The translations under genes and the position numbers were made by a program. A stretch of 64,000 bases of DNA from Tetragenococcus halophilus (lineage in GTDB: Bacteria; Bacillota; Bacilli; Lactobacillales; Enterococcaceae). The notes below the pieces were generated by a model that made no database searches, was not told where the DNA came from, and saw only the letters and a list, made by a program, of their open reading frames with translations. The stretch is from assembly GCF_021474685.1 (NCBI RefSeq), contig NZ_JAKEIT010000001.1, forward strand, positions 123,915 to 187,914, given 5' to 3'. Positions 7,999 through 19,539 of this stretch are shown one piece after another (the first letter of the stretch is position 1; the number at the start of each line of letters is the position of its first letter).

Positions 7999-8646
7999 TT
8001 ATTCTTCTTGCTCTTGTTCAGAAGTTTGCGTTGGCTCTTGCTCTTGATCTGTTGTATATTCATCAGTTTCTTCTTGGTTATTTTCCCCAGGAAATTCAAA
8101 ATCAGAATCCTCTTGTGTTTCAGAACTTTCAGCGTCTTCGGTATCTTCTACAGAATCTGTTGTTTCAGTCTGTTCTGTTGTATCTGTAGTTTCGCTGGTT
8201 TGATTTGAATCTGAAGGCTCACTTGTTTCAGTTTCAGTAGTTTCCGTAGCTTCAGTAGTATCATCTGTTACTTCAGTATCCTCTTCTTGCTCATCAGTAG
8301 TTTCGGTTATCGAATCAGCAGCGGTACCGCTGGTAGTTGACGCTTGATTTGTAGAACTTGTCTCTGAATAATCACTTGTTTCTTCAACAGAATTCTGTGA
8401 ACTATTTGAAGTCCCAGTCGTTTGTTGTTCATTAACTGAAGTTGTACTCGTCGTCTCTGTTATTTGATTTTGTTCTTTTGAATTTTGAGCTTGCTGTTCA
8501 CTTTGTGATTCATCTGATACTCTTTCTTGAATTGATTGAAAAGGTGCAGCCACAAAAGTATTTGCGTCATTTTTCACTGCTATACTCAAAATAAATGTTG
8601 CAAGACAGCTGATCAGTAATGCTTGAAGATTAAATTTATTTTTCAT
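7999..8646 (-). CDS. Exported Ser/Thr/Glu-rich low-complexity protein
   Basis: About 215 residues. The N-terminus (residues 1-30) is a short basic stretch plus a hydrophobic segment (LLISCLATFILSIAV), a signal peptide or membrane anchor. The rest, from about residue 45, is almost only Ser, Thr, Glu, Asp, Gln and Asn with TE, SE and TT runs and no folded domain, resembling an acidic stalk or linker. No LPXTG motif and no C-terminal hydrophobic anchor are seen. I choose ATG 8646; AGGAG lies 12 bases upstream, whereas an in-frame TTG at 8658 touches the site directly. Function unknown; surface location is inferred. Confidence 0.7.
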   Translation of the reverse strand: MKNKFNLQALLISCLATFILSIAVKNDANTFVAAPFQSIQERVSDESQSEQQAQNSKEQNQITETTSTTSVNEQQTTGTSNSSQNSVEETSDYSETSSTNQASTTSGTAADSITETTDEQEEDTEVTDDTTEATETTETETSEPSDSNQTSETTDTTEQTETTDSVEDTEDAESSETQEDSDFEFPGENNQEETDEYTTDQEQEPTQTSEQEQEE

Positions 8647-8831
8647 CTTTACGTTCAACTCCTCTGCAAAACGAACAGAATTGTATCATACATTTGAATG
8701 TACAGCAAGGGGGGCTTTTATTTTATTTTAAACGAAAACTTGTAAGAGTCAATAAATAAATTCCGTTTTCTATCATTATTTACGTTATTTTATTAATTGA
8801 AAAATCTATCTAACACTTGCTTTGAGCGTAC

Positions 8832-8862
8832 AAAAAGACAGCACGTATTTTCATGCTGTCTT
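8832..8862 (-). terminator. Terminator of the 6-phospho-beta-glucosidase gene
   Basis: A GACAGCA/TGCTGTC stem (8837-8860) with five T on the minus strand, just after the stop at 8879. Confidence 0.8.
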
Positions 8863-8878
8863 TATCAGTTATTTAAAT

Positions 8879-10341
<1,463 letters not shown>

Positions 10342-10465
10342 GCTGGTCATTAGTTTTATTTAATTCTTATCAACTATAAGTATTTGAAAGCAGACACATT
10401 CGTTTATATTTTAACTTTGTTTTGGTACAATTTTATTAATTGACTTATGCTGAAAGGAAGAAAAA

Positions 10466-11182
10466 ATGCCACGTACAAATAAAACATCCGAGGCCAAGGT
10501 TCAAGCGTTATTTGATCGTATTGCAACAACCTACGATAGTACAAATAATGCCATTTCTTTAGGAATGCATAAACATTGGCGCAAAAAAACTATGGAACAA
10601 ATCCCTCTATCCGTTGGAGATCAAGCCCTTGATCTATGCTGTGGTACTGGCGACTGGACAATTGATTTAGCAGAAATCGTAGGTCCTACAGGGAAAGTTT
10701 ACGGCCTAGATTTTAGTGAAAAAATGCTAGAGATAGCTAAAAATAAGTTACAACAAACAAATTTTAGCCCACAAACATCTTTGATCCAAGGAGATGCAAT
10801 GTCTCTTCCTTTTGAAGATGATTCTTTTGATCTAGTAACCATCGGATTTGGTTTGCGTAATGTACCAGATGCTTTTCAAGTGTTAAAAGAAATGAAACGC
10901 GTATTAAAACCAGGGGGTATGGTTGCTTGTTTGGAAACCTCACAACCTGAAAATAAACTGATTTATCCTTTCTGGTATCTTTACTTTAAATTTGTTCCTA
11001 CAATTGCTAAATTAAAGCATAACAAAAGACAAGATTACGTCTATCTTCAACAAACGACACAAAAATTTGTGCACGCTAAAGAACTTAAACAAATGTTTCA
11101 AGACACCGGTCTGGTAAAATCTTCCTATACGACATTTATGTTTGGAGCCTGTGCGCTGCATGTTGGCTATAAAAGAAAATAA
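10466..11182 (+). CDS. menG: Demethylmenaquinone methyltransferase
   Basis: SAM-dependent methyltransferase (UbiE/MenG family, 238 residues) that methylates demethylmenaquinone to menaquinone. Motif I is LDLCCGTGDWT near residue 53; GLDFSEKML, GDAMSLPFEDDSFD and the signature GFGLRNVPD follow. Start at 10466 follows AAAGGAAG. The other menaquinone genes are not in the window. Presence suggests that the organism makes or remodels quinones despite a fermentative gene set; some lactic acid bacteria use only demethylmenaquinone, so retention of this step is informative. Confidence 0.93.
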   Translation: MPRTNKTSEAKVQALFDRIATTYDSTNNAISLGMHKHWRKKTMEQIPLSVGDQALDLCCGTGDWTIDLAEIVGPTGKVYGLDFSEKMLEIAKNKLQQTNFSPQTSLIQGDAMSLPFEDDSFDLVTIGFGLRNVPDAFQVLKEMKRVLKPGGMVACLETSQPENKLIYPFWYLYFKFVPTIAKLKHNKRQDYVYLQQTTQKFVHAKELKQMFQDTGLVKSSYTTFMFGACALHVGYKRK

Positions 11183-11195
11183 GGAAGTGTCATTT

Positions 11196-11351
11196 TTGAA
11201 ATTTAAATTTGAACTTGATTTGGAAAACTCGATTGTTACAATTATTTGTAATAAAAAAGAAAAAATCAATCATCAAAAGTTTGAACAAGTCAAGAGGCTA
11301 AAACACGGCAAACGACAATTTATCTTTCTTCGTCCTTTGCCTTTTTATTAA
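11196..11351 (+). CDS. Possible 51-residue small protein
   Basis: An ORF beginning at TTG 11196 with GGAAGTG eight bases upstream, placed 13 bases after menG. The product is basic, starts LKFKFELDLENSIVT and ends FLRPLPFY. I recognise no family. It could be a real small protein co-transcribed with menG, or a decayed fragment. The spacing and ribosome site argue for translation; the lack of any known resemblance argues against certainty. Confidence 0.35.
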   Translation: MKFKFELDLENSIVTIICNKKEKINHQKFEQVKRLKHGKRQFIFLRPLPFY

Positions 11352-11379
11352 ATAGCATTGAGTATTATTAGGAAAGTAA

Positions 11380-11474
11380 GGACACTACGCCTCGCTTTCG
11401 CTCGCCCTAGTACTGTTCATCAGCTACTCTCTGCTCCTTTCAGTCGCTGAATCATAGTGATTCACAGCAAAAGG
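11380..11474. repeat. Dispersed repeat element, single copy
   Basis: This 95-base segment closely matches the third, short copy of the array at 57086-57175. Both have ACTACGCCTCGCTT, then GCGAGCC-type sequence, CTAGTACTGTTCATCA, a variable part, and GTGATTCACAGCAAAA. It is visibly richer in G+C than its surroundings. Like the other copy, its end abuts a terminator of a minus-strand gene. Confidence 0.8.
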
Positions 11475-11503
11475 GCTTTGGTAAGTTAAACCAAAGCCTT
11501 TTT
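11469..11503. terminator. Terminator between the repeat element and opuCA-like gene
   Basis: A perfect 9-bp stem GGCTTTGGT/ACCAAAGCC (11474-11482 with 11490-11498), A run on one side and T run on the other. It may serve the converging transcripts of menG and the ABC importer operon. Confidence 0.8.
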
Positions 11504-11511
11504 CTTAATTT

Positions 11512-12468
11512 CTATTGGCTACTTAAATATTGAAATACTTGTTTTCGTGACAGATAACCTAAAAATTCTTGCTGCTTGTTAATGACCTCAATATAATTAT
11601 AGTCACTTAATGCGGCAAAAGCTTTTTGTAAAGTAGCATCTTCTTGTAATTGCACAGCTGCGACGTTTTCATCAGAGGGTGTAACATATCCCTCTACTTC
11701 TACAACACGACTAATAGGGATTTGATAGCCTAGTTTGTTAGCACTAGAGTGGAAAAAATCATAGACAAAATCACTAGCCGGATTTTGGGCGAGCTCTTCA
11801 GGAGAGCCTACCTGCAGTAATTTCCCATCTCCCATGATACCGATTCGATCCCCTAATTTAATTGCTTCGTCCATATCATGAGTAACAAAGATGATCGTGT
11901 TGTGGAGTTCTTCATGTAGCTCAATAATTAAATCTTGCAAGGTCGTACGCGACAAAGGATCCAGTGCGCCAAAAGGTTCATCCATCAAGACAATATCAGG
12001 TTTAGAAGCAATTGCACGTAAAATACCAATTCGCTGTTGTTCACCCCCAGAAAGCTCACTAGGCAAGCGGTCACGATATTTGCCAGGGTCTAAACCAACT
12101 TTGGTTAGCAATGCATCCACTAAACGGTTGATTTCTTTTTTAGAAACTTTCTTCATCTCAGGAATAACTGCAATATTTTGCGCAACCGTCATCGTAGGAA
12201 AAAGCGCAATTTGTTGTAAAACATAGCCCATTGACCAGCGCAATTGTTGTAAAGGATAACTCTTAGCTTTTTTACCATTGATTAAGATATCACCATCTGT
12301 TGGTTCTTCTAAACGGTTAACCATTTTTAAAGAAGTGGTTTTTCCACTACCAGAAGTCCCCACTAGAACGAATAATTCGCCCTCTTTAATCTCAAGGTCC
12401 ATGTCTGGAATGACCTCATTATCACCAAAGGACTTTGAAACATTTTGAAACTCAATTGCTGTACTCAT
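11512..12468 (-). CDS. QAT-family ABC transporter ATPase
   Basis: The 318-residue ATPase of a glycine betaine/carnitine/choline (OpuC/ProV) type importer. Walker A is GTSGSGKTT near residue 37, the signature LSGGEQQR, Walker B IVLMDEPFGALDP, then the H-loop VTHDMDEA. A single CBS-like domain follows from about residue 250; in this family it can sense ionic strength. Its start codon shares one base with the stop codon of the permease gene (TAATG), so the two are translationally coupled. Homologues of this pair also include EgtV of the ergothioneine importer EgtUV, so the substrate is not fixed by sequence. Confidence 0.88.
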   Translation of the reverse strand: MSTAIEFQNVSKSFGDNEVIPDMDLEIKEGELFVLVGTSGSGKTTSLKMVNRLEEPTDGDILINGKKAKSYPLQQLRWSMGYVLQQIALFPTMTVAQNIAVIPEMKKVSKKEINRLVDALLTKVGLDPGKYRDRLPSELSGGEQQRIGILRAIASKPDIVLMDEPFGALDPLSRTTLQDLIIELHEELHNTIIFVTHDMDEAIKLGDRIGIMGDGKLLQVGSPEELAQNPASDFVYDFFHSSANKLGYQIPISRVVEVEGYVTPSDENVAAVQLQEDATLQKAFAALSDYNYIEVINKQQEFLGYLSRKQVFQYLSSQ

Positions 12469-14000
12469 TATTCATCCTCCTCTAGTAGCTCGTTTTCCGT
12501 AAGATAACTATGAGCTACGTCGGCTGGCGTTTCCTCTTTTACATTGACTTCATAATTCATCTCTTGCATTTCTTCTTCCGTAATTTTACCACCTAATTTA
12601 TCCAAAGCCTTCACCACTTGTGGGTTATCATCTGCAAATTCTGTACTCATCAAAGGAGCGCCTTGGTATTTAGGAAAAAGTTTCTTATCGTCTTCTAAAA
12701 TACTTAAATGATATTCCCTTAGCTCACTATCTGTAGAATAAGCATCAATCAAATTGACACGACCATCGTCAATGGCTTGATAGCGCAAAGCAGGTTCCAT
12801 TGAACTTGTTTCAAAATCTAAATCATATAATTCTTCAATACCACGCAAACCATCTTCACGATCGATAAACTCTAATGTCATCCCTGCTTGAATGTCTGAT
12901 TGAATATTTGCAAGATCACTGATCGTTTCTAAATTTTCTTCTTCTTTAAAATCATCAGAAACAGCTAAAGCGTAAGCATTATTATAGCTCATAGGCTCTA
13001 ATAGTGTAAGTTGATCTTGTTTTTGTAAATGTTCTTTGGCTTGATTGTAGGTTTCTTCTTCTGATAATCCTTGCGTATCGATCGATTCGTCATCAATCAA
13101 TGTTTCTAAGACCGTTCCGGTAAACTCTGGATAAATATCAATTTGATCATTTTTTACTGCATTATATAAAAAAGTGGTTTTTCCAAAGTTTGGTTTTATT
13201 TCAACATTAATATCAGCATCTTCTGCTTCAATTAAATCCTTATACATATTAATCAAAATCTCAGGTTCTGAACCTAATTTTCCAGCAATGGTGACTGTTT
13301 GTTGTCGATTAGCATAAGCTGAATAAATACCGCCGCCACCTAGTAAAATAATAAGAATAGCTAGACCGATCATTGAGTGCCAAGGTTTTGCACGTTCAAA
13401 CCAACGTATCAATGAACTTAAAATAATAGATAATAAGGCAGCCGAAATCGTACCAATAATAATCAATGGCATATCATTACGATCAATACCTAAAAGAATA
13501 AACGTTCCAAGGCCACCTGCACCAATTAATGCGGCCAAAGTCGCAGTGCCGATAATCAACACCATAGCCGTACGTATGCCAGAAACAATAGCTGGTCGTG
13601 CCATAGGAAGTTCTACTTTAAATAATTTACGCATTTTAGACATACCAAAAGCATCAGCTGCTTCCTCAATGGCTGGATCAATCTCTGAAATACCCAAGTA
13701 AGTATTTTGAAAAATTGGTAATAAGGCATAAATGACAAGCGCAATAATCGCAGGTGTCGTCCCTATTCCAACTAGGGGGATCAATAATCCTAGTAAGGCC
13801 AGAGAAGGAATTGTTTGTAAAATACCTGCGATTTGTAAGCCAGTTTCAGCGACTTTAGGATGTCTAACCACCCAAATCGCCAAGGGTATAGCAATCAACA
13901 TGGCTATCAAAAGAGAGATAACCGAAATGCCTAAATGATTTAATAGTTCACTCCATAACTCGCCACGTCGTTCATTGAATGTTTCTAACAGATTTTCCAT
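12468..14000 (-). CDS. Fused permease and substrate-binding protein of a QAT ABC importer
   Basis: A 510-residue fusion. Residues about 15-215 are a BPD-type permease with several membrane helices and the EAA-like loop ([21 protein letters not shown]). After another membrane segment, residues about 235-505 form an OpuAC-type binding domain ([27 protein letters not shown]) displayed outside the cell. This ChoS/OpuF/EgtU architecture serves choline, glycine betaine, carnitine or ergothioneine uptake. It lies only 21 bases after the ABC exporter gene upstream, with a GCGGGG site, so read-through from that operon is likely. For a salt-tolerant lactic acid bacterium osmolyte import is a natural role, but this is inference. 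Confidence 0.88.
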   Translation of the reverse strand: MENLLETFNERRGELWSELLNHLGISVISLLIAMLIAIPLAIWVVRHPKVAETGLQIAGILQTIPSLALLGLLIPLVGIGTTPAIIALVIYALLPIFQNTYLGISEIDPAIEEAADAFGMSKMRKLFKVELPMARPAIVSGIRTAMVLIIGTATLAALIGAGGLGTFILLGIDRNDMPLIIIGTISAALLSIILSSLIRWFERAKPWHSMIGLAILIILLGGGGIYSAYANRQQTVTIAGKLGSEPEILINMYKDLIEAEDADINVEIKPNFGKTTFLYNAVKNDQIDIYPEFTGTVLETLIDDESIDTQGLSEEETYNQAKEHLQKQDQLTLLEPMSYNNAYALAVSDDFKEEENLETISDLANIQSDIQAGMTLEFIDREDGLRGIEELYDLDFETSSMEPALRYQAIDDGRVNLIDAYSTDSELREYHLSILEDDKKLFPKYQGAPLMSTEFADDNPQVVKALDKLGGKITEEEMQEMNYEVNVKEETPADVAHSYLTENELLEEDE

Positions 14001-14021
14001 TAGTAACCCCGCATTCGTTTT

Positions 14022-15791
14022 TTATTCCGAAAATTGACTATTATATAACTCCGTATAAATTCCATTTTTCGCCAGAAGCTCTTTGTGACTTCCCTGTTCA
14101 ACAATATCACCTTGGTCCATAACTAATATTTTATCCGCGTCAACAATTGTTGACAAACGATGTGCAATGACAAAATTAGTACGACCTTTCATCAGATTTG
14201 CCATCGCTTGTTGAATCAGTTGTTCAGTCCGCGTGTCCACAGAGGATGTTGCTTCGTCTAAGATCAAAATATCTGGGTCACTCACAAAAGCGCGAGCAAT
14301 CGTTAAAAGCTGTCGCTGTCCTTGTGAAATATTTGTTGCATCTTCATTTAAAACTGTACGATAGCCGTTAGGTAAAGTTTCAATAAAGTGATGCGCATGC
14401 GCTTGTTTAGAAGCTTGGATAACTTCATCTTCTGTCGCATCGACTTTTCCGTATAAAATATTATCGTAGACAGTCCCTTGAGTTAGCCAAGTATCTTGTA
14501 AAACCATGCCAAAAAAGGAACGTAAATTATCGCGTGGTACAGTACGAATATCGATGCCGTTAATCAAAATTCGATTTCTTGTTACATCATAAAAGCGCAA
14601 TAATAAATTAACCAGAGTGGTCTTACCTGCTCCTGTATGCCCGACGATCGCTACAGTTTCTCCTTGTTTAACTGTAAGTGTTAAATCGCGAATAATCGGC
14701 TGTCCTTGCTCGTATTCAAAACCGATATGATCAAGCTTGATTTCTTCAATTGGACCTTCAATTCTATGGCTGGTGTTTTCAACTTCTTCCGGTGCATCCA
14801 AGAATTGAAACACCCGGTTACTAGAGGCGATCGTCTCTTGCAGTGTGTTAGCCATTTCAGCAATAACATCAATAGGGCGACGGATATTTTGGCTGTACTG
14901 CATAAAGGCGAGCACATCTCCTACCATGATCGTCCCATTTACAACCAACAAACCGCCCACAATCGCAATCAATACATAAGCTACATTGCCAATAAAAGTC
15001 ATTACTGGATTGAGTATTCCAGCCATAAAACTAGCACGGTAAGAAACATCAAATAAACGATCATTAAACGCTCTGAACTCTTCGTTTGATTGATCCTGAT
15101 AGTTATAAGCTTTGATTAAATCTGTACCAGTAAAGTTTTCTTCGACATAACCAACCATCGCACCTAGGCGTTCAGACTTTGCTCGAAAGTATTTTTGTGA
15201 ACGTCCCATAATAATTTTAGTAGCTAAAATATTTAAAGGCACAGTAATGAAAAAGACTAAAAACAAAATTGGACTAATGAAAACCATCATGATAATAATT
15301 CCTACAAACATCAACATGCTATTAACGATTTGGCTCACACTTAGTTGTACGTTACGTCCAATAGCTTCCACATCATTGGTAATCCGACTTAATAAATCTC
15401 CTGTCGAATGTTGGTCAAAAAAACTAAGTGGCACTTTTTTGATCTTATCCGAAACTTCCATCCGCATAATCCTGATCAATGATTGCGACAAACGTACCAA
15501 TGAACGTTCAACAACAATTTTACTCAAAGCCAAGAGTATATATAAGCCTGTTAACAACAAAGCGGTTTGAAGTACATATTTAAAATCAATACTAGTTTGC
15601 GCAGTCATCGCCGATTGGACATGGTTTAAGATAGATCCCATAACGATCGGCGCTGCGACTTCCATTATGGTAGAAATAATAGTCATCGTTAACGACAAAA
15701 GGAGAATTGTTTTATAATTTTTTAGATAGCTAAATAAACGTTTGACAGTCTGCCAACTTGTCGGATAGCTTTCATAAAAGTTTGCCATCAT
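14022..15791 (-). CDS. ABC exporter half-transporter, catalytic-site subunit (LmrD-type)
   Basis: A 589-residue half-transporter: six-helix ABC transmembrane domain (to about residue 320) and an ATPase domain with Walker A GHTGAGKTT, an altered signature ISQGQRQ and a canonical Walker B ending ILILDEATS. The other subunit, encoded directly upstream with a four-base overlap (ATGA), has a normal signature but Asp in place of the catalytic Glu. Together they form a heterodimer with one competent and one degenerate ATP site, as in LmrCD or BmrCD. Drug, lipid or peptide export is possible; the substrate is unknown. Confidence 0.9.
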   Translation of the reverse strand: MMANFYESYPTSWQTVKRLFSYLKNYKTILLLSLTMTIISTIMEVAAPIVMGSILNHVQSAMTAQTSIDFKYVLQTALLLTGLYILLALSKIVVERSLVRLSQSLIRIMRMEVSDKIKKVPLSFFDQHSTGDLLSRITNDVEAIGRNVQLSVSQIVNSMLMFVGIIIMMVFISPILFLVFFITVPLNILATKIIMGRSQKYFRAKSERLGAMVGYVEENFTGTDLIKAYNYQDQSNEEFRAFNDRLFDVSYRASFMAGILNPVMTFIGNVAYVLIAIVGGLLVVNGTIMVGDVLAFMQYSQNIRRPIDVIAEMANTLQETIASSNRVFQFLDAPEEVENTSHRIEGPIEEIKLDHIGFEYEQGQPIIRDLTLTVKQGETVAIVGHTGAGKTTLVNLLLRFYDVTRNRILINGIDIRTVPRDNLRSFFGMVLQDTWLTQGTVYDNILYGKVDATEDEVIQASKQAHAHHFIETLPNGYRTVLNEDATNISQGQRQLLTIARAFVSDPDILILDEATSSVDTRTEQLIQQAMANLMKGRTNFVIAHRLSTIVDADKILVMDQGDIVEQGSHKELLAKNGIYTELYNSQFSE

Positions 15792-17500
15792 ACATCCTCC
15801 TCTTCTCCTTGAGAAATAGCAATTTCACGGTAAATTTGATTGCTTTGCATTAATTCGTCATGTGAACCTAAGCCTTGTACTTTTCCATTTTCTAATACCA
15901 GAATTTTATCGGCATGACGAATTGTTGCTACTCTTTGAGCAACAATAATCGTTGCCGCATCCTTAAGTTTGCCTTGTAAAGCTAAGCGTAATTGTCGATC
16001 TGTTTTATAATCAAGTGCTGAGAATGAATCATCAAAAACATATAACGAAGCTGGACGCGTTAAAGCACGCGAAATAGCCAAACGCTGTCTTTGTCCTCCT
16101 GAATAGTTACTTCCACCACGGGCAACTGTTTTTTCTAATGGTTTTTCTGTTGGCAAAAACTGCATCGCCTGTGCTGTTTCCAAACTATCAAGCATTTTCT
16201 CATCACTAGCATCTGGATTACTATAAAATAAATTACCTCGAACACTATCTGAAAAGAAATAATTTTGTTGTGGTACATAGCTGATTTTTTCGCGTACACT
16301 TTCTGGGTTCAATGTCTCTATTGCTTGATCATTAATCAACAGTTTTCCTTCTGAAGGATCATAAAATTGCATGAGTAACTTCAACAATGTAGACTTTCCT
16401 GAACCTGTCCCCCCAATAATCCCCATGACTTCACCTTTATAAACTGAAAAGTTCAAATTTTCCAAAGCCGGAAGGTTAGCATCAGGATAATAAAATGTCA
16501 GATCTTGTGCTTTTACAGAAGTAATCGGTTCATTCAACACATTGCTTCCGCCTACTGAACGTGAAGGATAATTTAACACCGCATTCACTCGGTCAATGGA
16601 AGCAACACTTCTAGGTAGCATAGTCATCATGCGTGTTACCATGATCACCGCGTTTAATACCTGTGTAATATATTGGACAAAAGCCATCAAAGCGCCAATT
16701 GACAACGTACCCTGTTGGACAAAACGTACACCAAGAAGTAAAGTCGCAACAATAGACAAGTTCAAAATTAATGTCAATATGGGATTGATCGTCTGCATCA
16801 CTTTGTTTACCTTCAAACCAATTTGGTAATATTTATCATTAGCGTCTTCAAAGGATTCTTCTTCTTGCTTATCTCTAGAAAAAGCACGAATCACTTTTAG
16901 CCCCGTTAAACGTTGACGCAGCAAAAGATTAATGTGATCTAGCGCTTTTTGCAACCGAGGAAAATAAGGAACGACCACTTTGATAACAAAATATAAAACA
17001 ATGGCTAAAAAGGGTAAACTAACAAATACGATCATCGACAAAGAAATACTGGTAGTAAAAGCCATAAACAAACCACCAATAAACATTAATGGTGCTCTTG
17101 CTAAAGGACGTAAGCCCATCAACACTAATTGTTCGATTTGTGCTATATCGTTGGTCGTACGTGTAATTAATGAAGAAATACTAAAATATTCAGTTTCATC
17201 AAAAGTCATGCGATTAACTTTATTAAACATCCGTTTTCTTAAGTCTCTAGAAAAAAGCATCGATGTTTTAGCCGAAAAATAAGCCGCTGAAGCTCGAACT
17301 AAAATAGTAATCAAGGTTACTCCGATCATCAATGTTCCGAGTCTTAAAATATAGGAGATATTTTGATCAGTGACACCAATGTCTATAATTTGTGACATCA
17401 TCTTGGGTAATAGTAATTCGCCGATAGTATTAGCGAAAGTTAAGATAAGTACAATTAAAACAAGGAATTTATAACGTTTAAAATCTTTGAAAACACTCAA
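15788..17500 (-). CDS. ABC exporter half-transporter, degenerate-site subunit (LmrC-type)
   Basis: About 570 residues starting at TTG 17500, six bases after an AGAGGG site; the 16-codon extension to ATG 17548 covers the site and is rejected. A six-helix membrane domain is followed by an ATPase domain with Walker A GGTGSGKST, signature YSGGQRQR and Walker B LYVFDDSFS, where Asp replaces the catalytic Glu. That pattern marks the non-catalytic member of a heterodimeric exporter with the next gene. It is the first gene of a run that continues into the QAT importer genes with short or no gaps. Confidence 0.9.
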   Translation of the reverse strand: MSVFKDFKRYKFLVLIVLILTFANTIGELLLPKMMSQIIDIGVTDQNISYILRLGTLMIGVTLITILVRASAAYFSAKTSMLFSRDLRKRMFNKVNRMTFDETEYFSISSLITRTTNDIAQIEQLVLMGLRPLARAPLMFIGGLFMAFTTSISLSMIVFVSLPFLAIVLYFVIKVVVPYFPRLQKALDHINLLLRQRLTGLKVIRAFSRDKQEEESFEDANDKYYQIGLKVNKVMQTINPILTLILNLSIVATLLLGVRFVQQGTLSIGALMAFVQYITQVLNAVIMVTRMMTMLPRSVASIDRVNAVLNYPSRSVGGSNVLNEPITSVKAQDLTFYYPDANLPALENLNFSVYKGEVMGIIGGTGSGKSTLLKLLMQFYDPSEGKLLINDQAIETLNPESVREKISYVPQQNYFFSDSVRGNLFYSNPDASDEKMLDSLETAQAMQFLPTEKPLEKTVARGGSNYSGGQRQRLAISRALTRPASLYVFDDSFSALDYKTDRQLRLALQGKLKDAATIIVAQRVATIRHADKILVLENGKVQGLGSHDELMQSNQIYREIAISQGEEEDV

Positions 17501-17671
17501 CTTGTTCCCTCTTTCATTTTTGAAATATGTATATGTCTTTAGAATCATCTTACATTATAACAAATAATTCCAGAATTCTATATTCAAAGGTAATACAAAA
17601 TAGAAATATCTCGTGTAAATCTGTATATTCAATATTTTTAGACAAACCAGCGCTTTAGGCACTGTTTGCGC

Positions 17672-17710
17672 AAAAAAACTAGCAGCCCTCATTAAGACTG
17701 CTAGTTTAAC
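17672..17710 (-). terminator. Terminator of the peptide transporter gene
   Basis: A 9-bp stem AACTAGCAG/CTGCTAGTT (17698-17706 with 17677-17685) and seven T on the minus strand. Confidence 0.85.
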
Positions 17711-17727
17711 TGGCTTGGCTCCATTAC

Positions 17728-19197
17728 TTAATTAACACCGCTCATTAATCTTTGAATGCGCGGTACCATAAACATTAACATCACGCCAAAAGCTACTGTA
17801 ACTATACCTACAGCACCAAAGTATAATACTTCAGTACCTGGACTGTATAAGCGAACGATTTGTGCATTAATAGCTTGTGCCACTGCGTCACTTAAAAACC
17901 AGATACTCATCATTTGTGAATGAAAGGCTTTAGGTGCTAATTTAGTTGTTACCGAAAGTCCAATAGGTGAAATCAACATTTCCCCTATAATAACTAATCC
18001 CCAACTCATCAATAACCACTGTGGCCCAACTTTAACATCTGTACCGAATAATATACCAGGTAACATCATCCATAAGAATGAAATCCCGGCAAAAAATAAA
18101 CCATAAGTGAATTTTTTGGCCGAAGACGGTTGTTTGTTTCCTAGCTTTGTCCATAACCAAACAAAAATTGGTGTATAAATCATAATGAAGAAAGGATTCA
18201 ATGTTTGAAACCAGCTTGAAGGAATGGTAAATCCAAAAAGCGACAAATTTGTCCGTTCTTCAGCAAATAAAGCAAGTACAACAGAACCTTGTTCTTCAAT
18301 CGACCAAAAAAGAATGGAGGCGATGAACAGTGGAATATAAGCCCACACTCGTGAACGTTCCGTCGACGTGATTTTTTTACTTTTAATAATCACAACAAAA
18401 TAATATATCGGGATAACAACTGCAAAAATCGTAATCAAGTTGATAATGTTATTAATGTCTAATATGCCTGCTAATTGCATAAATAGTATAAGCACAGCTA
18501 CTGCAGCAATAACTAATAAACTTTTACGTACTAAAGGTTTTACCTCTTCTGACTTTATAGGATCGCGTGCTTTTAAAGTTTCTTCTGGTAAGAATTTTTT
18601 ACCGCCGCGAACATATTGAACTAAACCAAAAAACATTCCAATCGCTGCTAATGAAAAGCCTAGATGAAAATTCACTTCTTGGCCCAAATAACCGACAAAA
18701 AGTGGTGCAATAAATGCGCCTAAGTTGGTCGAGAAAACAAAGATATTAAAACCTGCATCTCTTCTTAAATCTTTTTCATCATATAAATCACCGACCATTT
18801 CCGAAATATTAGGTTTTAATAAACCGGAACCTAATACAATGAGGATAATCGACGCAAACAAGGCTGCCTTGCCAAAAGGCAAAGACAAAGCAATATGACC
18901 TAACATGATCATAATGCCACCAATAAAGACCGTGCGTCTACTACCTAAAATCCGGTCACTTACATAACCACCGACAACACTTAATAAGAAAACAAGCGAA
19001 CCGTAAATCGACATAATAGCTGAAGCTGTGCTTCGGTCAAAACCTAAGCCGCCGTCTGCTACCGAATAATACATATAGTATAGTAGTATCGCACGCATAC
19101 CATAGTAACTAAATCTTTCCCACATTTCTGTAAAAAATAATGTAGAAAGTCCACGAGGGTGTCCTAAAAAAGAGGCATCCTTTTCGTTCGAGTTCAT
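17728..19197 (-). CDS. dtpT: POT-family proton-dependent di/tripeptide transporter
   Basis: A 489-residue major facilitator of the POT/PTR2 group that imports di- and tripeptides with protons. The N-terminal [13 protein letters not shown] carries the ExxER proton-coupling motif in the first helix; about 14 hydrophobic segments follow, including [16 protein letters not shown] and the [12 protein letters not shown] helix. It starts at 19197 behind GGAGGGTTAGC. It is a lone gene and would supply amino acids to a peptide-dependent lactic acid bacterium. Confidence 0.93.
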   Translation of the reverse strand: MNSNEKDASFLGHPRGLSTLFFTEMWERFSYYGMRAILLYYMYYSVADGGLGFDRSTASAIMSIYGSLVFLLSVVGGYVSDRILGSRRTVFIGGIMIMLGHIALSLPFGKAALFASIILIVLGSGLLKPNISEMVGDLYDEKDLRRDAGFNIFVFSTNLGAFIAPLFVGYLGQEVNFHLGFSLAAIGMFFGLVQYVRGGKKFLPEETLKARDPIKSEEVKPLVRKSLLVIAAVAVLILFMQLAGILDINNIINLITIFAVVIPIYYFVVIIKSKKITSTERSRVWAYIPLFIASILFWSIEEQGSVVLALFAEERTNLSLFGFTIPSSWFQTLNPFFIMIYTPIFVWLWTKLGNKQPSSAKKFTYGLFFAGISFLWMMLPGILFGTDVKVGPQWLLMSWGLVIIGEMLISPIGLSVTTKLAPKAFHSQMMSIWFLSDAVAQAINAQIVRLYSPGTEVLYFGAVGIVTVAFGVMLMFMVPRIQRLMSGVN

Positions 19198-19539
19198 GCT
19201 AACCCTCCATATTCAAATTCAATTTTGTTTCACTTCGTATAAAACGACAAGCTCAATTTTAATTTTCTGAAACTTTTCCGTCAATAACACTTTTGTCTGA
19301 CAATTTCAGTAACTAAGCTTTTTCTAATAAAATTAAAAAAACAAATTTATTTTAAAATAAGAAAGATAGCTATAAATAGCTAATTTTTGCAAATGTTTAT
19401 TTTAATACAAAAATTAAATAAACTTATTTTTATTTTTTAGGTGCTTTTTATTAAATTTTTATCACTTTTGAATTTAGCGCTTTCTACTGGACAAAAGAAT
19501 AGGACTATTGAGAAAATGAGTATTATAGGAGGGCTAATT
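19198..19539. other. AT-rich intergenic region between divergent genes
   Basis: It holds the promoters of dtpT (minus) and the deoxynucleoside kinase (plus). Long A and T runs occur around 19320-19440. I could not assign a clear -35/-10 pair, operator or structured RNA. The frame open from 19441 upstream of the kinase start has no ribosome site. Confidence 0.4.
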
